A stretch of DNA of 64,000 bases, taken from positions 248,001 to 312,000 of the forward strand of contig NZ_FXTA01000004.1 of the NCBI RefSeq assembly GCF_900182645.1, given 5' to 3'. The DNA is from Flavobacterium resistens (GTDB lineage Bacteria > Bacteroidota > Bacteroidia > Flavobacteriales > Flavobacteriaceae). The translations under genes were made by a program, and so were the position numbers. The notes beneath the pieces were generated by a model, which did not search any database, was not told the origin of the DNA, and saw nothing but the letters and a program-made list of their open reading frames with translations. Below, in pieces: positions 16,015 through 24,102 of this stretch (position 1 is its first letter; the number at the start of each line of letters is the position of its first letter).

Positions 16015-16784
16015 TATTTTTTTGCTTTAAATGGATTTTTTAATCCTTTATATTCATCAAGATCTGCTTTGAGTGATCCAACAGCAAGATCTGCTTTAAT
16101 TCTAATAGGAACTTTGTTGTCGTCGTCTGTAATCCAGAGTGTTAAACTTTCTTCTTCTTTGAAAACCCTTCCTTTCTGTACAGATGGTCTAAAAACCATC
16201 GTAGAAACGGTGCCAAATTTAGTTGTAATATCTTGACGACCTATATATTTTAACTTAAATTTTGTGATTTCGTCATCAAAAAACATGTCAATTATAATGG
16301 CTTCTCCTGATTTTAATTTATCAATATTTGGATGATTTCTTAAGTAGTAAAATGAAGAAACAATATCTTGTACATTATCAGTAGTTACAATGGTTTTTTC
16401 AGATTTTCGCTTGTAATCTTTTACCAAAACTCTGTTTTCTGCCTGATTAAAAAAACCTTCCTGATTTTTGGTATAACCGCCTTCATCAATTTTTCTCACA
16501 TAACGATATGGGCTTCCGGTTTCTCTATCAAAATAGCTTTCGTATAAATCTTCAACTTTAAAGAAAAATTTAGACATGCCAGTTGTGTAACCTTTACCCA
16601 CGGCATGAAAAACTTTTTTATTATTTATTGTTGCGTCTTTAATTTCGAGTGTAGCATATCCGGCGTTTATAATTCCGTAGTGAATTCTGAACTTAAAGAA
16701 CTCTCCTGTGTCGAAAGCGTCTTCTTTTTGTGTATCAAAACTAAAGGCTGTGAGGATGAATATAGTGAGGATTAATTTTTTCAT
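16014..16784 (-). CDS. DUF3108 domain-containing exported protein
   Basis: 256 aa with an N-terminal signal peptide (MKKLILTIFILTAFSF). Residues 25-240 match DUF3108: GEFFKFRIHYGIINAGYATLEI near the start, then LWITDDDNKVPIRIKADLAVGSLKADL near the end. The domain is a periplasmic beta-rich, lipocalin-like fold of unknown role. A full promoter (TTG-N20-TACATTTG, 16831-16861) precedes it, so it heads the DUF3108-TDO-M23 transcript. Confidence 0.88.
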   Translation of the reverse strand: MKKLILTIFILTAFSFDTQKEDAFDTGEFFKFRIHYGIINAGYATLEIKDATINNKKVFHAVGKGYTTGMSKFFFKVEDLYESYFDRETGSPYRYVRKIDEGGYTKNQEGFFNQAENRVLVKDYKRKSEKTIVTTDNVQDIVSSFYYLRNHPNIDKLKSGEAIIIDMFFDDEITKFKLKYIGRQDITTKFGTVSTMVFRPSVQKGRVFKEEESLTLWITDDDNKVPIRIKADLAVGSLKADLDEYKGLKNPFKAKK

Positions 16785-16830
16785 AGTACTGTTTTACAAA
16801 TATTTATGAGGATAATTGCAAATTCTATTC

Positions 16831-16861
16831 CAAATGTACCAAAACAAAAAAACTCAGTCAA
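16831..16861 (-). promoter_or_regulatory. Promoter of the DUF3108-TDO operon (TTG-N20-TACATTTG)
   Basis: On the minus strand TTG (16859-16861) and TACATTTG (16831-16838) are 20 nt apart. The -33 element lies inside the upstream terminator stem, so terminator and promoter overlap. Confidence 0.55.
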
Positions 16862-16878
16862 GTAATGACTGAGTTTTT
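16848..16878. terminator. Strong hairpin terminator (end of candidate small RNA)
   Basis: 13-bp perfect stem with loop agtaa and T runs on both strands. It can end the small RNA and any read-through from hpd. Confidence 0.9.
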
Positions 16879-16955
16879 ATGCTATTAACTAACCAAAAAA
16901 CTATAAATTATGAAATTTATATCAATCCAAAAGGAAACCACCCCTTTTGTTTTGC
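16848..16955 (-). ncRNA. Candidate small RNA (~107 nt) with own promoter and terminator
   Basis: Seen on the minus strand: a -7 box TATCTTTG (16961-16968), then about 107 nt without an open frame that can form three stems. Stem 1 is CAAAAGG/CCTTTTG (16943-16949 with 16928-16934, loop GGTGGTTT). Stem 2 is ATAAATT/AATTTAT (16914-16920 with 16903-16909). Stem 3 is the 13-bp terminator AAAAACTCAGTCA/TGACTGAGTTTTT (16866-16878 with 16848-16860), followed by more T. The start is estimated from the -7 box. The compact fold with a purine/GU-rich loop looks like a regulatory RNA. It could belong to a known Bacteroidota RNA family, but that could not be tested. Confidence 0.55.
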
Positions 16956-16960
16956 GAGTG

Positions 16961-16968
16961 CAAAGATA
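16961..16968 (-). promoter_or_regulatory. -7 promoter box of the candidate small RNA
   Basis: The minus strand reads TATCTTTG followed by CA, the strong flavobacterial form also seen upstream of yicC and gdhA. It lies about 110 nt after the hpd stop codon. Confidence 0.5.
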
Positions 16969-17077
16969 GATAGAAAGTTCAAAAAAGAAATAGCAAAAGG
17001 TAAGTTTAACATAACATTTGCATAAAAACCAACGTTTTACCGAGAATTTTTCTGCATAATGTAAAAAATCAGTGTTT

Positions 17078-18238
17078 TTATAATGTTCCTCTCAATTCTT
17101 GCTCTCTTTCAATCGACTCGAAAAGGGCTTTAAAGTTCCCTGCGCCGAATCCTTTTGCACCCATTCTTTGGATAATTTCGAAAAACAATGTTGGTCTGTC
17201 CTGAACAGGCTTCGTAAAAATTTGTAATAAGTAGCCATCTTCATCGGCATCAACCATGATAGCTAACTTTTCAATTTCATTAATATCTTCTTTCATCATA
17301 TCCATATGAACGCCCAATCTTTCTGGGATTGCTTGGTAATATGTATGTGGTGGAGCTGATAAAAATTCAACACCACGAGCTCTTAATTGTGATACTGTTT
17401 TAATGATGTCATCTGTAGCAATGGCGATGTGCTGAATTCCAGGCCCGCCATAAAAATCTAAATATTCTTCAATTTGAGATTTTTTCTTTCCTTCTGCTGG
17501 TTCATTGATTGGGAATTTAATTCTTCCGTTTCCATTAGACATTACTTTACTCATCAAAGCAGAATATTCTGTGGTAATTTGTTTGTCATCAAAAGATAAG
17601 AAATTCACGAATCCCATAACGTCTTCGTAGAATTTTACCCAAGTATTCATTTCGTTCCAACCAACATTTCCAACCATGTGGTCAATATATTTTAATCCCG
17701 TTGGTTCTGGATTGTAATCTGATTTCCATTCTTTATAACCTGGTAAGAAAACCCCATTATAGTTTTTTCTTTCTACGAAAATATGAACGGTTTCTCCGTA
17801 AGTGTAAATTCCTGAACGGATTACTTGGCCAAATTCATCTTCTTCAACAGTTGGTTCCATAAAAGAACGAGCGCCACGTTTCATTGTTTCTTCGTAAGAT
17901 TTTGTGGCATCTTCAACCCAAAGCGCTGCAACTTTTACTCCGTCACCATGTTTTTTCAAATGTTCGTTGATTGGAGAATCAGCTGTTAAAGGCGTAGTCA
18001 AAACAATTCTGATTTTGTCTTGTTTCAAAACATAGGATGCTCTGTCTTTTACACCAGTTTCTAATCCGGCATAAGCCAATGACTGGTATCCGAAAGCAGT
18101 TTTATAATAATGTGCAGATTGTTTTGCATTTCCAACATAGAATTCTACATAATCTGTTCCTAATAATGGAAGGAAATCTTGTGCTCCTTCAAAGATTTTT
18201 TCTAATCCGTATTCGACTGATTTAACTTCTTTTGACAT
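17078..18238 (-). CDS. hpd: 4-Hydroxyphenylpyruvate dioxygenase
   Basis: 386 aa, the standard length. It converts 4-hydroxyphenylpyruvate to homogentisate with Fe(II) and O2. The iron ligands are visible: His187 in YIDHMVGNV, His270 in GPGIQHIAIATDDI and Glu354 in LFFEIIQRMGAKGFGAGNF. The C-terminal FKALFESIEREQELRGTL is the helix that closes the active site. hmgA is upstream on the same strand, so the two encode consecutive steps of tyrosine degradation. The 167-nt gap holds a long palindrome. Confidence 0.97.
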   Translation of the reverse strand: MSKEVKSVEYGLEKIFEGAQDFLPLLGTDYVEFYVGNAKQSAHYYKTAFGYQSLAYAGLETGVKDRASYVLKQDKIRIVLTTPLTADSPINEHLKKHGDGVKVAALWVEDATKSYEETMKRGARSFMEPTVEEDEFGQVIRSGIYTYGETVHIFVERKNYNGVFLPGYKEWKSDYNPEPTGLKYIDHMVGNVGWNEMNTWVKFYEDVMGFVNFLSFDDKQITTEYSALMSKVMSNGNGRIKFPINEPAEGKKKSQIEEYLDFYGGPGIQHIAIATDDIIKTVSQLRARGVEFLSAPPHTYYQAIPERLGVHMDMMKEDINEIEKLAIMVDADEDGYLLQIFTKPVQDRPTLFFEIIQRMGAKGFGAGNFKALFESIEREQELRGTL

Positions 18239-18308
18239 GATGTTTATTTGTTTAATCGGTTAATCGTTTAATTGATTTTCCGAAATGTTGCTTTAAGATT
18301 TTTTTTCT

Positions 18309-18394
18309 AACCGCAAAGGGCGCAAAGATTTTACGCAAGGTTCGCAAAGTAATCATAGCGTTCTTTGCGTAAAATCTTTGCGACCTTTGCGGTT
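18309..18394. repeat. Long intergenic palindrome between hmgA and hpd
   Basis: The first 30 nt (aaccgcaaagggcgcaaaga...) are the reverse complement of the last 30 with one mismatch, separated by about 26 nt. The words gcaaaga and ttacgcaa recur. As RNA it would form a ~30-bp hairpin in the hmgA-hpd transcript. Confidence 0.85.
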
Positions 18395-18405
18395 AAGTAG
18401 TTTAA

Positions 18406-19563
18406 CTATTCCGTCCAGGATTTATAGTACTGACCATCATCTAATCCCATAGCTTCTTCCGTAACCATAAGTGGTCTGAAAGTATCAACCATAACGGCTA
18501 ATTCCTGAGTTTCTTTGTGACCAATACTGCGTTCCATTGCACCCGGTGCCGGACCGTGCGGAATTCCTTTTGGATGTAAAGTGATATGACCTTGCTCAAT
18601 ATTATTACGGCTCATAAAATCACCATCAACATAATATAGAACTTCGTCAGAATCAATATTGCTGTGGTTGTATGGAGCCGGAATTGCTTTCGGATGATAA
18701 TCGTAAAGTCTTGGGCAGAATGAACAAACGACAAAAGTTGCCGTTTCAAAAGTTTGATGTACCGGAGGCGGTTGGTGAACACGTCCCGTTATAGGTTCGA
18801 AATTGTGAATTGAAAATCCGTATGGGAAATTATATCCGTCCCAACCCACAACGTCAAAAGGGTGTGTAGCATAAACCACTTCGTGTAGCATGCCTTCTTT
18901 TTTGATTTTAATTAAAAAATCACCTTTTTCGTCGTGTGTTTCCAATTCATTTGGCAAAATAAAATCACGCTCGCAAAATGGAGAATGCTCTAAATGTTGA
19001 CCTGATTGGTTTTTATATCGTTTAGGTGTATAAAATGGAGAATATGATTCTACATAAAATAGACGATTGTCTTCTGTTTCAAAATCAATTTGATAAATAA
19101 TACCACGCGGAATAATCAAATAGTCACCATATTCGAAAGGAATATTTCCTAACATGGTTCTTAATTTTCCTTTTCCTCTATGGATGAAAAGCATTTCATC
19201 GGCATCGGCATTTTTGTAGAAATAATTTCGAAGCGATTTTTTTGGAGCTGCCAAACCAATGATACAGTCTTTGTTGACTAACATTGCTTTTCGGCTATCC
19301 AAAAAGTCATTTTCAGGTTTTAATTCAAAACCTTTAAATAGAAGTGATTTTATGTTTTTTCCGATTGCAATTTTTGGTTCAACCGAATAAGAATTTAAAA
19401 TTTCTTTTACCTGAGTTGGTCTGTGAACATGGTATGACAAAGACGAATGTCCGTGAAAACCTTCTGTTCCAAATAATTGTTCGTAATAAAAACCCCCGTT
19501 TGGTTTTTCGAATTGGGTGTGTCTCTTTTGAGGAAAATCTCCAAGTTTATGATATAATGGCAT
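18406..19563 (-). CDS. hmgA: Homogentisate 1,2-dioxygenase
   Basis: 385 aa. It cleaves homogentisate to maleylacetoacetate. The cupin core shows GWDGYNFPYGFSIHNFEP, FCPRLYDYHPKAIPAPYNHS and ITLHPKGIPHGPAPGAMER. Likely iron ligands are His300, Glu307 and His336, assigned by analogy to the human His335/Glu341/His371 set; the His-Glu spacing is one residue longer. The length is below that of mammalian HGO (445), as in other Bacteroidota forms. It is immediately upstream of hpd on the same strand. Confidence 0.95.
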   Translation of the reverse strand: MPLYHKLGDFPQKRHTQFEKPNGGFYYEQLFGTEGFHGHSSLSYHVHRPTQVKEILNSYSVEPKIAIGKNIKSLLFKGFELKPENDFLDSRKAMLVNKDCIIGLAAPKKSLRNYFYKNADADEMLFIHRGKGKLRTMLGNIPFEYGDYLIIPRGIIYQIDFETEDNRLFYVESYSPFYTPKRYKNQSGQHLEHSPFCERDFILPNELETHDEKGDFLIKIKKEGMLHEVVYATHPFDVVGWDGYNFPYGFSIHNFEPITGRVHQPPPVHQTFETATFVVCSFCPRLYDYHPKAIPAPYNHSNIDSDEVLYYVDGDFMSRNNIEQGHITLHPKGIPHGPAPGAMERSIGHKETQELAVMVDTFRPLMVTEEAMGLDDGQYYKSWTE

Positions 19564-19879
19564 GGCTTTTTCAATTAGATAATTTGTGAATTAGATAATT
19601 AGAAAATGTGAATTGCAGAGTTAATAATTAGTTCAATTTTTTAATTGACCAATTATTTCAATTCGATAGAGCCATTATTCAGGATTTCTCTTGATAAGGA
19701 ATTGAAGATACTCTAATAAACCTGTCCAATTTGTTTTCATTATAACAAATGTCGTAATTTTTGACGAGTAAAATTAAAAATTATATTATTTATAACACTA
19801 ATTATTTTGATTTTTTTGATATAATTTTTTGATAACAAAAAAATACCTCAAATTTATTGAACAATTCCTGATTCAATTC
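19564..19879. other. Gene-free 316-nt spacer upstream of hmgA
   Basis: AT-rich. The first 70 nt contain aattagataatt-type repeat words like those near 2225 and 33971. No convincing TAnnTTTG box lies close to hmgA; one on the minus strand (TAAATTTG, 19849-19856) is about 290 nt away. No open frame or hairpin terminator was recognised. Confidence 0.45.
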
Positions 19880-22162
19880 TTAAAATAAAAATCCAATGCT
19901 AAACCATGTATAGCTTTTTGACATTTCTGGCGACCACGATTGTTTGATTTCAATTGGACCAATAATAGTTTCTAATCCATAACCTAAAGCATAACCAGTA
20001 TATTTTGGCATAGAAATCCAATCAACTGTCGTGAAAATATCGTCACCCAGATTGGCAAAATTGGCAGAAAAGTTTACGTGATTTTTCTTGAAAAGTTCAT
20101 AATCCAATGTAATATCTGTTTTTATGTAGCTGTTGCCAGCAATGCTCAGAAAATCATAACCATAGAAGTAGTTAAAATTATTGATTTTGCTATAACCATA
20201 TCCTCCTAAAATATAATCGAAATAAGGAACACTATCGCTTCCGATATTAAATCCGGCATCGGCACCAATTTTGACAGTTGCTCTTCTAAATAATGTTTTG
20301 GCAAATGCGATTTCGGCTTTTGCCATAGAAAACGGTTTAAAAGTATTGGTGTAATCAGAAGAAGCTAAATAAGTTTGTATGTCGCTGGAGAAATACAAAC
20401 CAGAACGAGGAAAAGTTTTTTTGTCAAAAGAGTCGTATTTTAAGTATCCAAAAACACTCATGTAATTACTTTTGTCAATAATGTTTCCTTCATTTGCCAG
20501 TGTTGGCGAATTGATTTTTAAATATTTATATTCTAAACCACCGCCCATCAAAAATTTCTGAACAAAAATAGTTTGAAAATAAGCCTGATTGGTAAGATCA
20601 AAAAAATCAACATTAATAAGGTTTACATTTGGATTTGATTGCTCAAGTCGGCTTATGCTTGTTGTCACATTTCGGTTAAATTGATTTAATCTTGAGCGAA
20701 ATCCAAAACTGATATTAAATCCGTTTTCGATATAATAATTAAAATCATATCTAAAATTATCTCCTAAAATAATATCTAAGGAAGTAACGTCATTTTTTAG
20801 AAATGTTTTTTTGTGCGTTAGATTTAATAAGATGGCACTTTTGTAAAGTCCATCATAATGTAAACCAAGTTTTAGATACGTTTGGGTTGGGTTTTCTTTC
20901 AAAACAAGATCCAAATTGTCACCGTTTTTATCTCCCGGTTGCAGGCAATATGAAATTGTACTAAAGTTTTGAGTTGCATCTAAATTGTTCATTCCGGTTT
21001 TTAAATCATCATATGTGATGGTACTTCCGGGTTTAAAACGCAGTTTTCCGTTAATATATTCTTTAGTGTAATTGTCTAATTTATCGACATTAATTTTTTC
21101 TATTTCTAAAGTATCACTGCTGACTTTGAGTTTTGGTTTTTTATAAAAAGTTTCTTCCGTAACTAATGTTTTGATTTTTTCGTAAACAGCAAAAGTAGCT
21201 TCTTCTCCTTTTCTGATTATTTCTTCGCCGCGGTCAAATGAAATTACGCCAAAATCACGAATATCTGGTTTTATGTAAACGTCGGTTTCTTTTCTTTTGC
21301 TTTTCATTTTCTCAATCGACTGAAGATTGGTGATCTGAACTAAAATTCGGGTTGCATTTTTTAGCCCTTTTCTATTCTGTAAATCATCTTGTACATCGAC
21401 ACCAATAATGATGTCGGCTCCAAGGTTACGCACTTCCTGAATTGGATAATTGTTGACCACGCCGCCATCGACCAAAAGTTTTCCGTCAATTTCGACCGGT
21501 GTAAATAACGAAGGAAAAGCAGCACTGGCCATCATAGCCTGCACCAAATTACCTTTGTTAAGCAATACTTCCTCGCCAGTTTCAATATTTGTTCCAATAC
21601 ACAAAAATGGAGTTGGCAATTTATTGAAATCGCGAACATGACGAACATTTCTGGTCAAGCTGCTTAAAAGATTGTAATTATACATTCCTTTTGAAAGTGC
21701 TTCTGGAATTCCAATTTTGAAATTACTGAAAGGCAAAGTAATGGCATACAATTCGTCATTTTTTTTGCCATAAAAATTTTTAGAAGAACGCGGAATATAA
21801 TCGTTGATCAATTCGTCAAAATTTGTTTTCTTGAAAATCGAATCAATTTGTGATGCATTATAACCAGTGGCATAAAGTCCGCCAATTACAGATCCCATGC
21901 TGGTTCCACCAATATAATCGATTTTGATGCCGGCTTCTTCCAAAACCTTTAATACACCAATATGTGCAAATCCTTTTGCGCCGCCGCCGCTTAAAACTAA
22001 ACCAATTTTTGGTCTTTTAACGCTGTCTTGTTTTATCTCCTGTGAAAATGATTTCTCTGGAAGAAGTAACAATATAAAAAGTACGACTGCAACGTTCCAG
22101 ATTGAATTGGAAAAAAAACCTTTCGACAGAGTATGTGAAATGAACACTTTTTTTAAGTACAT
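19880..22162 (-). CDS. Patatin-like phospholipase fused to outer-membrane barrel
   Basis: 760 aa. A signal peptide with an extended N-region ends near residue 40 (KSFSQ). The patatin domain (about 52-330) has the oxyanion loop SGGGAKG (58-64), nucleophile Ser88 in GTSMG and Asp232 in VDGGVVNNYP. This is a complete Ser-Asp dyad. About 345-430 looks like a POTRA-type segment, and 430-760 is a BamA/Omp85-like barrel. The architecture is that of type Vd patatin-like autotransporters (PlpD type), predicted to display a lipase at the outer membrane. The start lies 9 nt after the uvrC stop, so it is co-transcribed with uvrC. Confidence 0.92.
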   Translation of the reverse strand: MYLKKVFISHTLSKGFFSNSIWNVAVVLFILLLLPEKSFSQEIKQDSVKRPKIGLVLSGGGAKGFAHIGVLKVLEEAGIKIDYIGGTSMGSVIGGLYATGYNASQIDSIFKKTNFDELINDYIPRSSKNFYGKKNDELYAITLPFSNFKIGIPEALSKGMYNYNLLSSLTRNVRHVRDFNKLPTPFLCIGTNIETGEEVLLNKGNLVQAMMASAAFPSLFTPVEIDGKLLVDGGVVNNYPIQEVRNLGADIIIGVDVQDDLQNRKGLKNATRILVQITNLQSIEKMKSKRKETDVYIKPDIRDFGVISFDRGEEIIRKGEEATFAVYEKIKTLVTEETFYKKPKLKVSSDTLEIEKINVDKLDNYTKEYINGKLRFKPGSTITYDDLKTGMNNLDATQNFSTISYCLQPGDKNGDNLDLVLKENPTQTYLKLGLHYDGLYKSAILLNLTHKKTFLKNDVTSLDIILGDNFRYDFNYYIENGFNISFGFRSRLNQFNRNVTTSISRLEQSNPNVNLINVDFFDLTNQAYFQTIFVQKFLMGGGLEYKYLKINSPTLANEGNIIDKSNYMSVFGYLKYDSFDKKTFPRSGLYFSSDIQTYLASSDYTNTFKPFSMAKAEIAFAKTLFRRATVKIGADAGFNIGSDSVPYFDYILGGYGYSKINNFNYFYGYDFLSIAGNSYIKTDITLDYELFKKNHVNFSANFANLGDDIFTTVDWISMPKYTGYALGYGLETIIGPIEIKQSWSPEMSKSYTWFSIGFLF

Positions 22163-22171
22163 AAAAAGCAG

Positions 22172-23965
22172 CTAGTTGGTTTTGTAAAAGTCGACAATTT
22201 TTTTGGCTTTTGAAACTCCAATTACATCTGAAATTTCTTTTTCGGATGCTAATTTTAATCTTTTAACACTTTTAAAATGCTGAATCAAAGTCAGCATGGT
22301 TTTTTCGCCAATTCCCGGAATACTTTCAACCGAAGAATTCAGCGCTGCTTTGCTTCGTTTGTCGCGGTGAAATGTGATTCCAAATCGGTGCGCCTCATTA
22401 CGCAATTGCTGGATCACTTTCAACGTTTCCGATTTTTTGTCCAGGTATAACGGAATCGAATCGCCGGGATAAAAAAGTTCTTCAAGACGTTTTGCAATTC
22501 CAATAATGGCAATTTTTCCTCGTAAGCCCAGTTCATCAATACTTTTTAACGCAGCTGATAATTGTCCTTTTCCACCATCAATAATAATTAATTGAGGCAA
22601 AGGTTCATTTTCTTCCAATAATCTTTTATAGCGTCGGCCCACAATTTCAGTCATCGAAGCAAAATCATCAGGGCCTTCAACGGTTTTTACATTAAAATGA
22701 CGGTAATCTTTTTTGCTAGGTTTCCCATCTTTAAAAACAACGCAAGCTGCAACCGGATTTGTTCCCTGAATATTCGAGTTATCAAAACATTCAATATGGC
22801 GTGGTTCAACCGGAAGACGCAAATCTTTTTGCATTTGTGCCATAATTCGATTTGTATGTCTGTCCGGATCTACAATTTGTAATTGTTTCAACTGTTCGAT
22901 TCGATAGAATTTAGCATTTCGAATCGACAAATCCAAAATCTGTTTTTTATCACCAAGTTGCGGAACGGTCGTTTTGATGTTTTCTCCCAAATCAATTTCA
23001 AACGGAACAATAATTTCTTTTGATAACAATTGAAAACGTTCACGAAGTTCGACGATTGCTAATTCTAATAATTCTTCGTCGGTTTCATCCAGTTTTTTCT
23101 TCATTTCCAAAGTATGCGAACGAATAATAGAACCATGTGAAATCTGAAGAAAGTTTACAAAAGCAGCACTTTCGTCTGAAACAATTGAGAAAACGTCAAT
23201 ATTTGTAATCTTCGGATTTATGATAGTAGATTTGGATTGATAGTTCTCCAAAACTTCGATTTTTTCTTTGATTTTTTGCGCTTCTTCAAATTGTAAGTTT
23301 TGGGCATAACTATTCATCAATTTCTTGAAATCCTTTAAACTTTCTTTGAAGTTCCCTTTCAAAATTTCACGAATCGCATCGACTTGTCTTTGATATTCTT
23401 CCAAAGGTTCTAAACCTTCGCATGGACCTTTACAATTGCCAATATGATATTCCAGACAAACTTTGAATTTTCCGGAATCAATATTGGATTTACTTAAATC
23501 ATAATTGCAGGTTCGCAACGGATATAATTCTTTGATTAATTCCAAAATCGTATGGACCGTTTTGAAATTAGTGTATGGTCCAAAATATTCAGAACCGTCT
23601 TTAACCATTCTTCTTGTAGAAAATATTCTCGAAAAAGGTTCTTTTTTTATACAAATCCAAGGATAACTTTTGTCATCGCGAAGTAGTACATTATATCGTG
23701 GCTGAAGTGTTTTGATTAAATTGTTTTCCAGTAAAAGCGCGTCGGTTTCTGTTGGAACGACGATATGTTTTATAGTCACAATTTTTTTGACCAAAACATT
23801 CGTTTTAGCCGTATCATGAATTTTATTGAAATAGGAGGAAACTCTTTTTTTTAAGTTTTTGGCTTTTCCAACATATAAAATCTTTCCGTCTTTATCATAA
23901 TATTGATATACGCCAGGATTGTCTGGCAAGGTTAGAATTTGAAGATCTAAGGACGGTTTTTGCAT
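22172..23965 (-). CDS. uvrC: Excinuclease ABC subunit UvrC
   Basis: 597 aa from the ATG at 23963-23965; a longer frame from TTG at 24004 adds 13 residues that UvrC proteins lack. UvrC makes both incisions in nucleotide excision repair. GIY-YIG nuclease: PGVYQYYD and ILYVGKAKNLKKRVSSYF (residues 17-46). The UvrB-binding segment follows (KLMNSYAQNLQFEEAQKIKE). RNase H-like 5' nuclease: IECFDNSNIQGTNPVA and IIIDGGKGQLSAAL. HhH at the C-terminus: VESIPGIGEKTMLTLIQHF. Promoter box TAAATTTG at 24050-24057. Confidence 0.97.
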   Translation of the reverse strand: MQKPSLDLQILTLPDNPGVYQYYDKDGKILYVGKAKNLKKRVSSYFNKIHDTAKTNVLVKKIVTIKHIVVPTETDALLLENNLIKTLQPRYNVLLRDDKSYPWICIKKEPFSRIFSTRRMVKDGSEYFGPYTNFKTVHTILELIKELYPLRTCNYDLSKSNIDSGKFKVCLEYHIGNCKGPCEGLEPLEEYQRQVDAIREILKGNFKESLKDFKKLMNSYAQNLQFEEAQKIKEKIEVLENYQSKSTIINPKITNIDVFSIVSDESAAFVNFLQISHGSIIRSHTLEMKKKLDETDEELLELAIVELRERFQLLSKEIIVPFEIDLGENIKTTVPQLGDKKQILDLSIRNAKFYRIEQLKQLQIVDPDRHTNRIMAQMQKDLRLPVEPRHIECFDNSNIQGTNPVAACVVFKDGKPSKKDYRHFNVKTVEGPDDFASMTEIVGRRYKRLLEENEPLPQLIIIDGGKGQLSAALKSIDELGLRGKIAIIGIAKRLEELFYPGDSIPLYLDKKSETLKVIQQLRNEAHRFGITFHRDKRSKAALNSSVESIPGIGEKTMLTLIQHFKSVKRLKLASEKEISDVIGVSKAKKIVDFYKTN

Positions 23966-24049
23966 TCTTTTTTGTTTCTGAAGAGAGATGACAAGCAATT
24001 TCAAAAATCATTCCGATTTATCAAAAAAAGCTTACTATCGATTTAGTTT

Positions 24050-24057
24050 CAAATTTA
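24050..24057 (-). promoter_or_regulatory. -7 promoter box of uvrC
   Basis: The minus strand reads TAAATTTG about 85 nt before the ATG at 23965. Confidence 0.4.
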
Positions 24058-24102
24058 CGAAATCAAAAGAATAATTTCTATATTTAGCTTTTATAATTCT
24101 AC

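Noticed and set aside
16910-16969. Plus-strand mini-ORF of 19 codons starting at ATG 16910, possible leader peptide
   Set aside because: No plus-strand gene follows and the same DNA is better explained by the minus-strand RNA with its -7 box and terminator.
18309-18394. tRNA or riboswitch between hmgA and hpd
   Set aside because: The fold is a single long hairpin of repeat words, without cloverleaf or conserved riboswitch core.
23966-24004. Longer UvrC from TTG at 24004
   Set aside because: The added 13 residues are not found in UvrC proteins, and the ATG at 23965 fits the conserved N-terminus.
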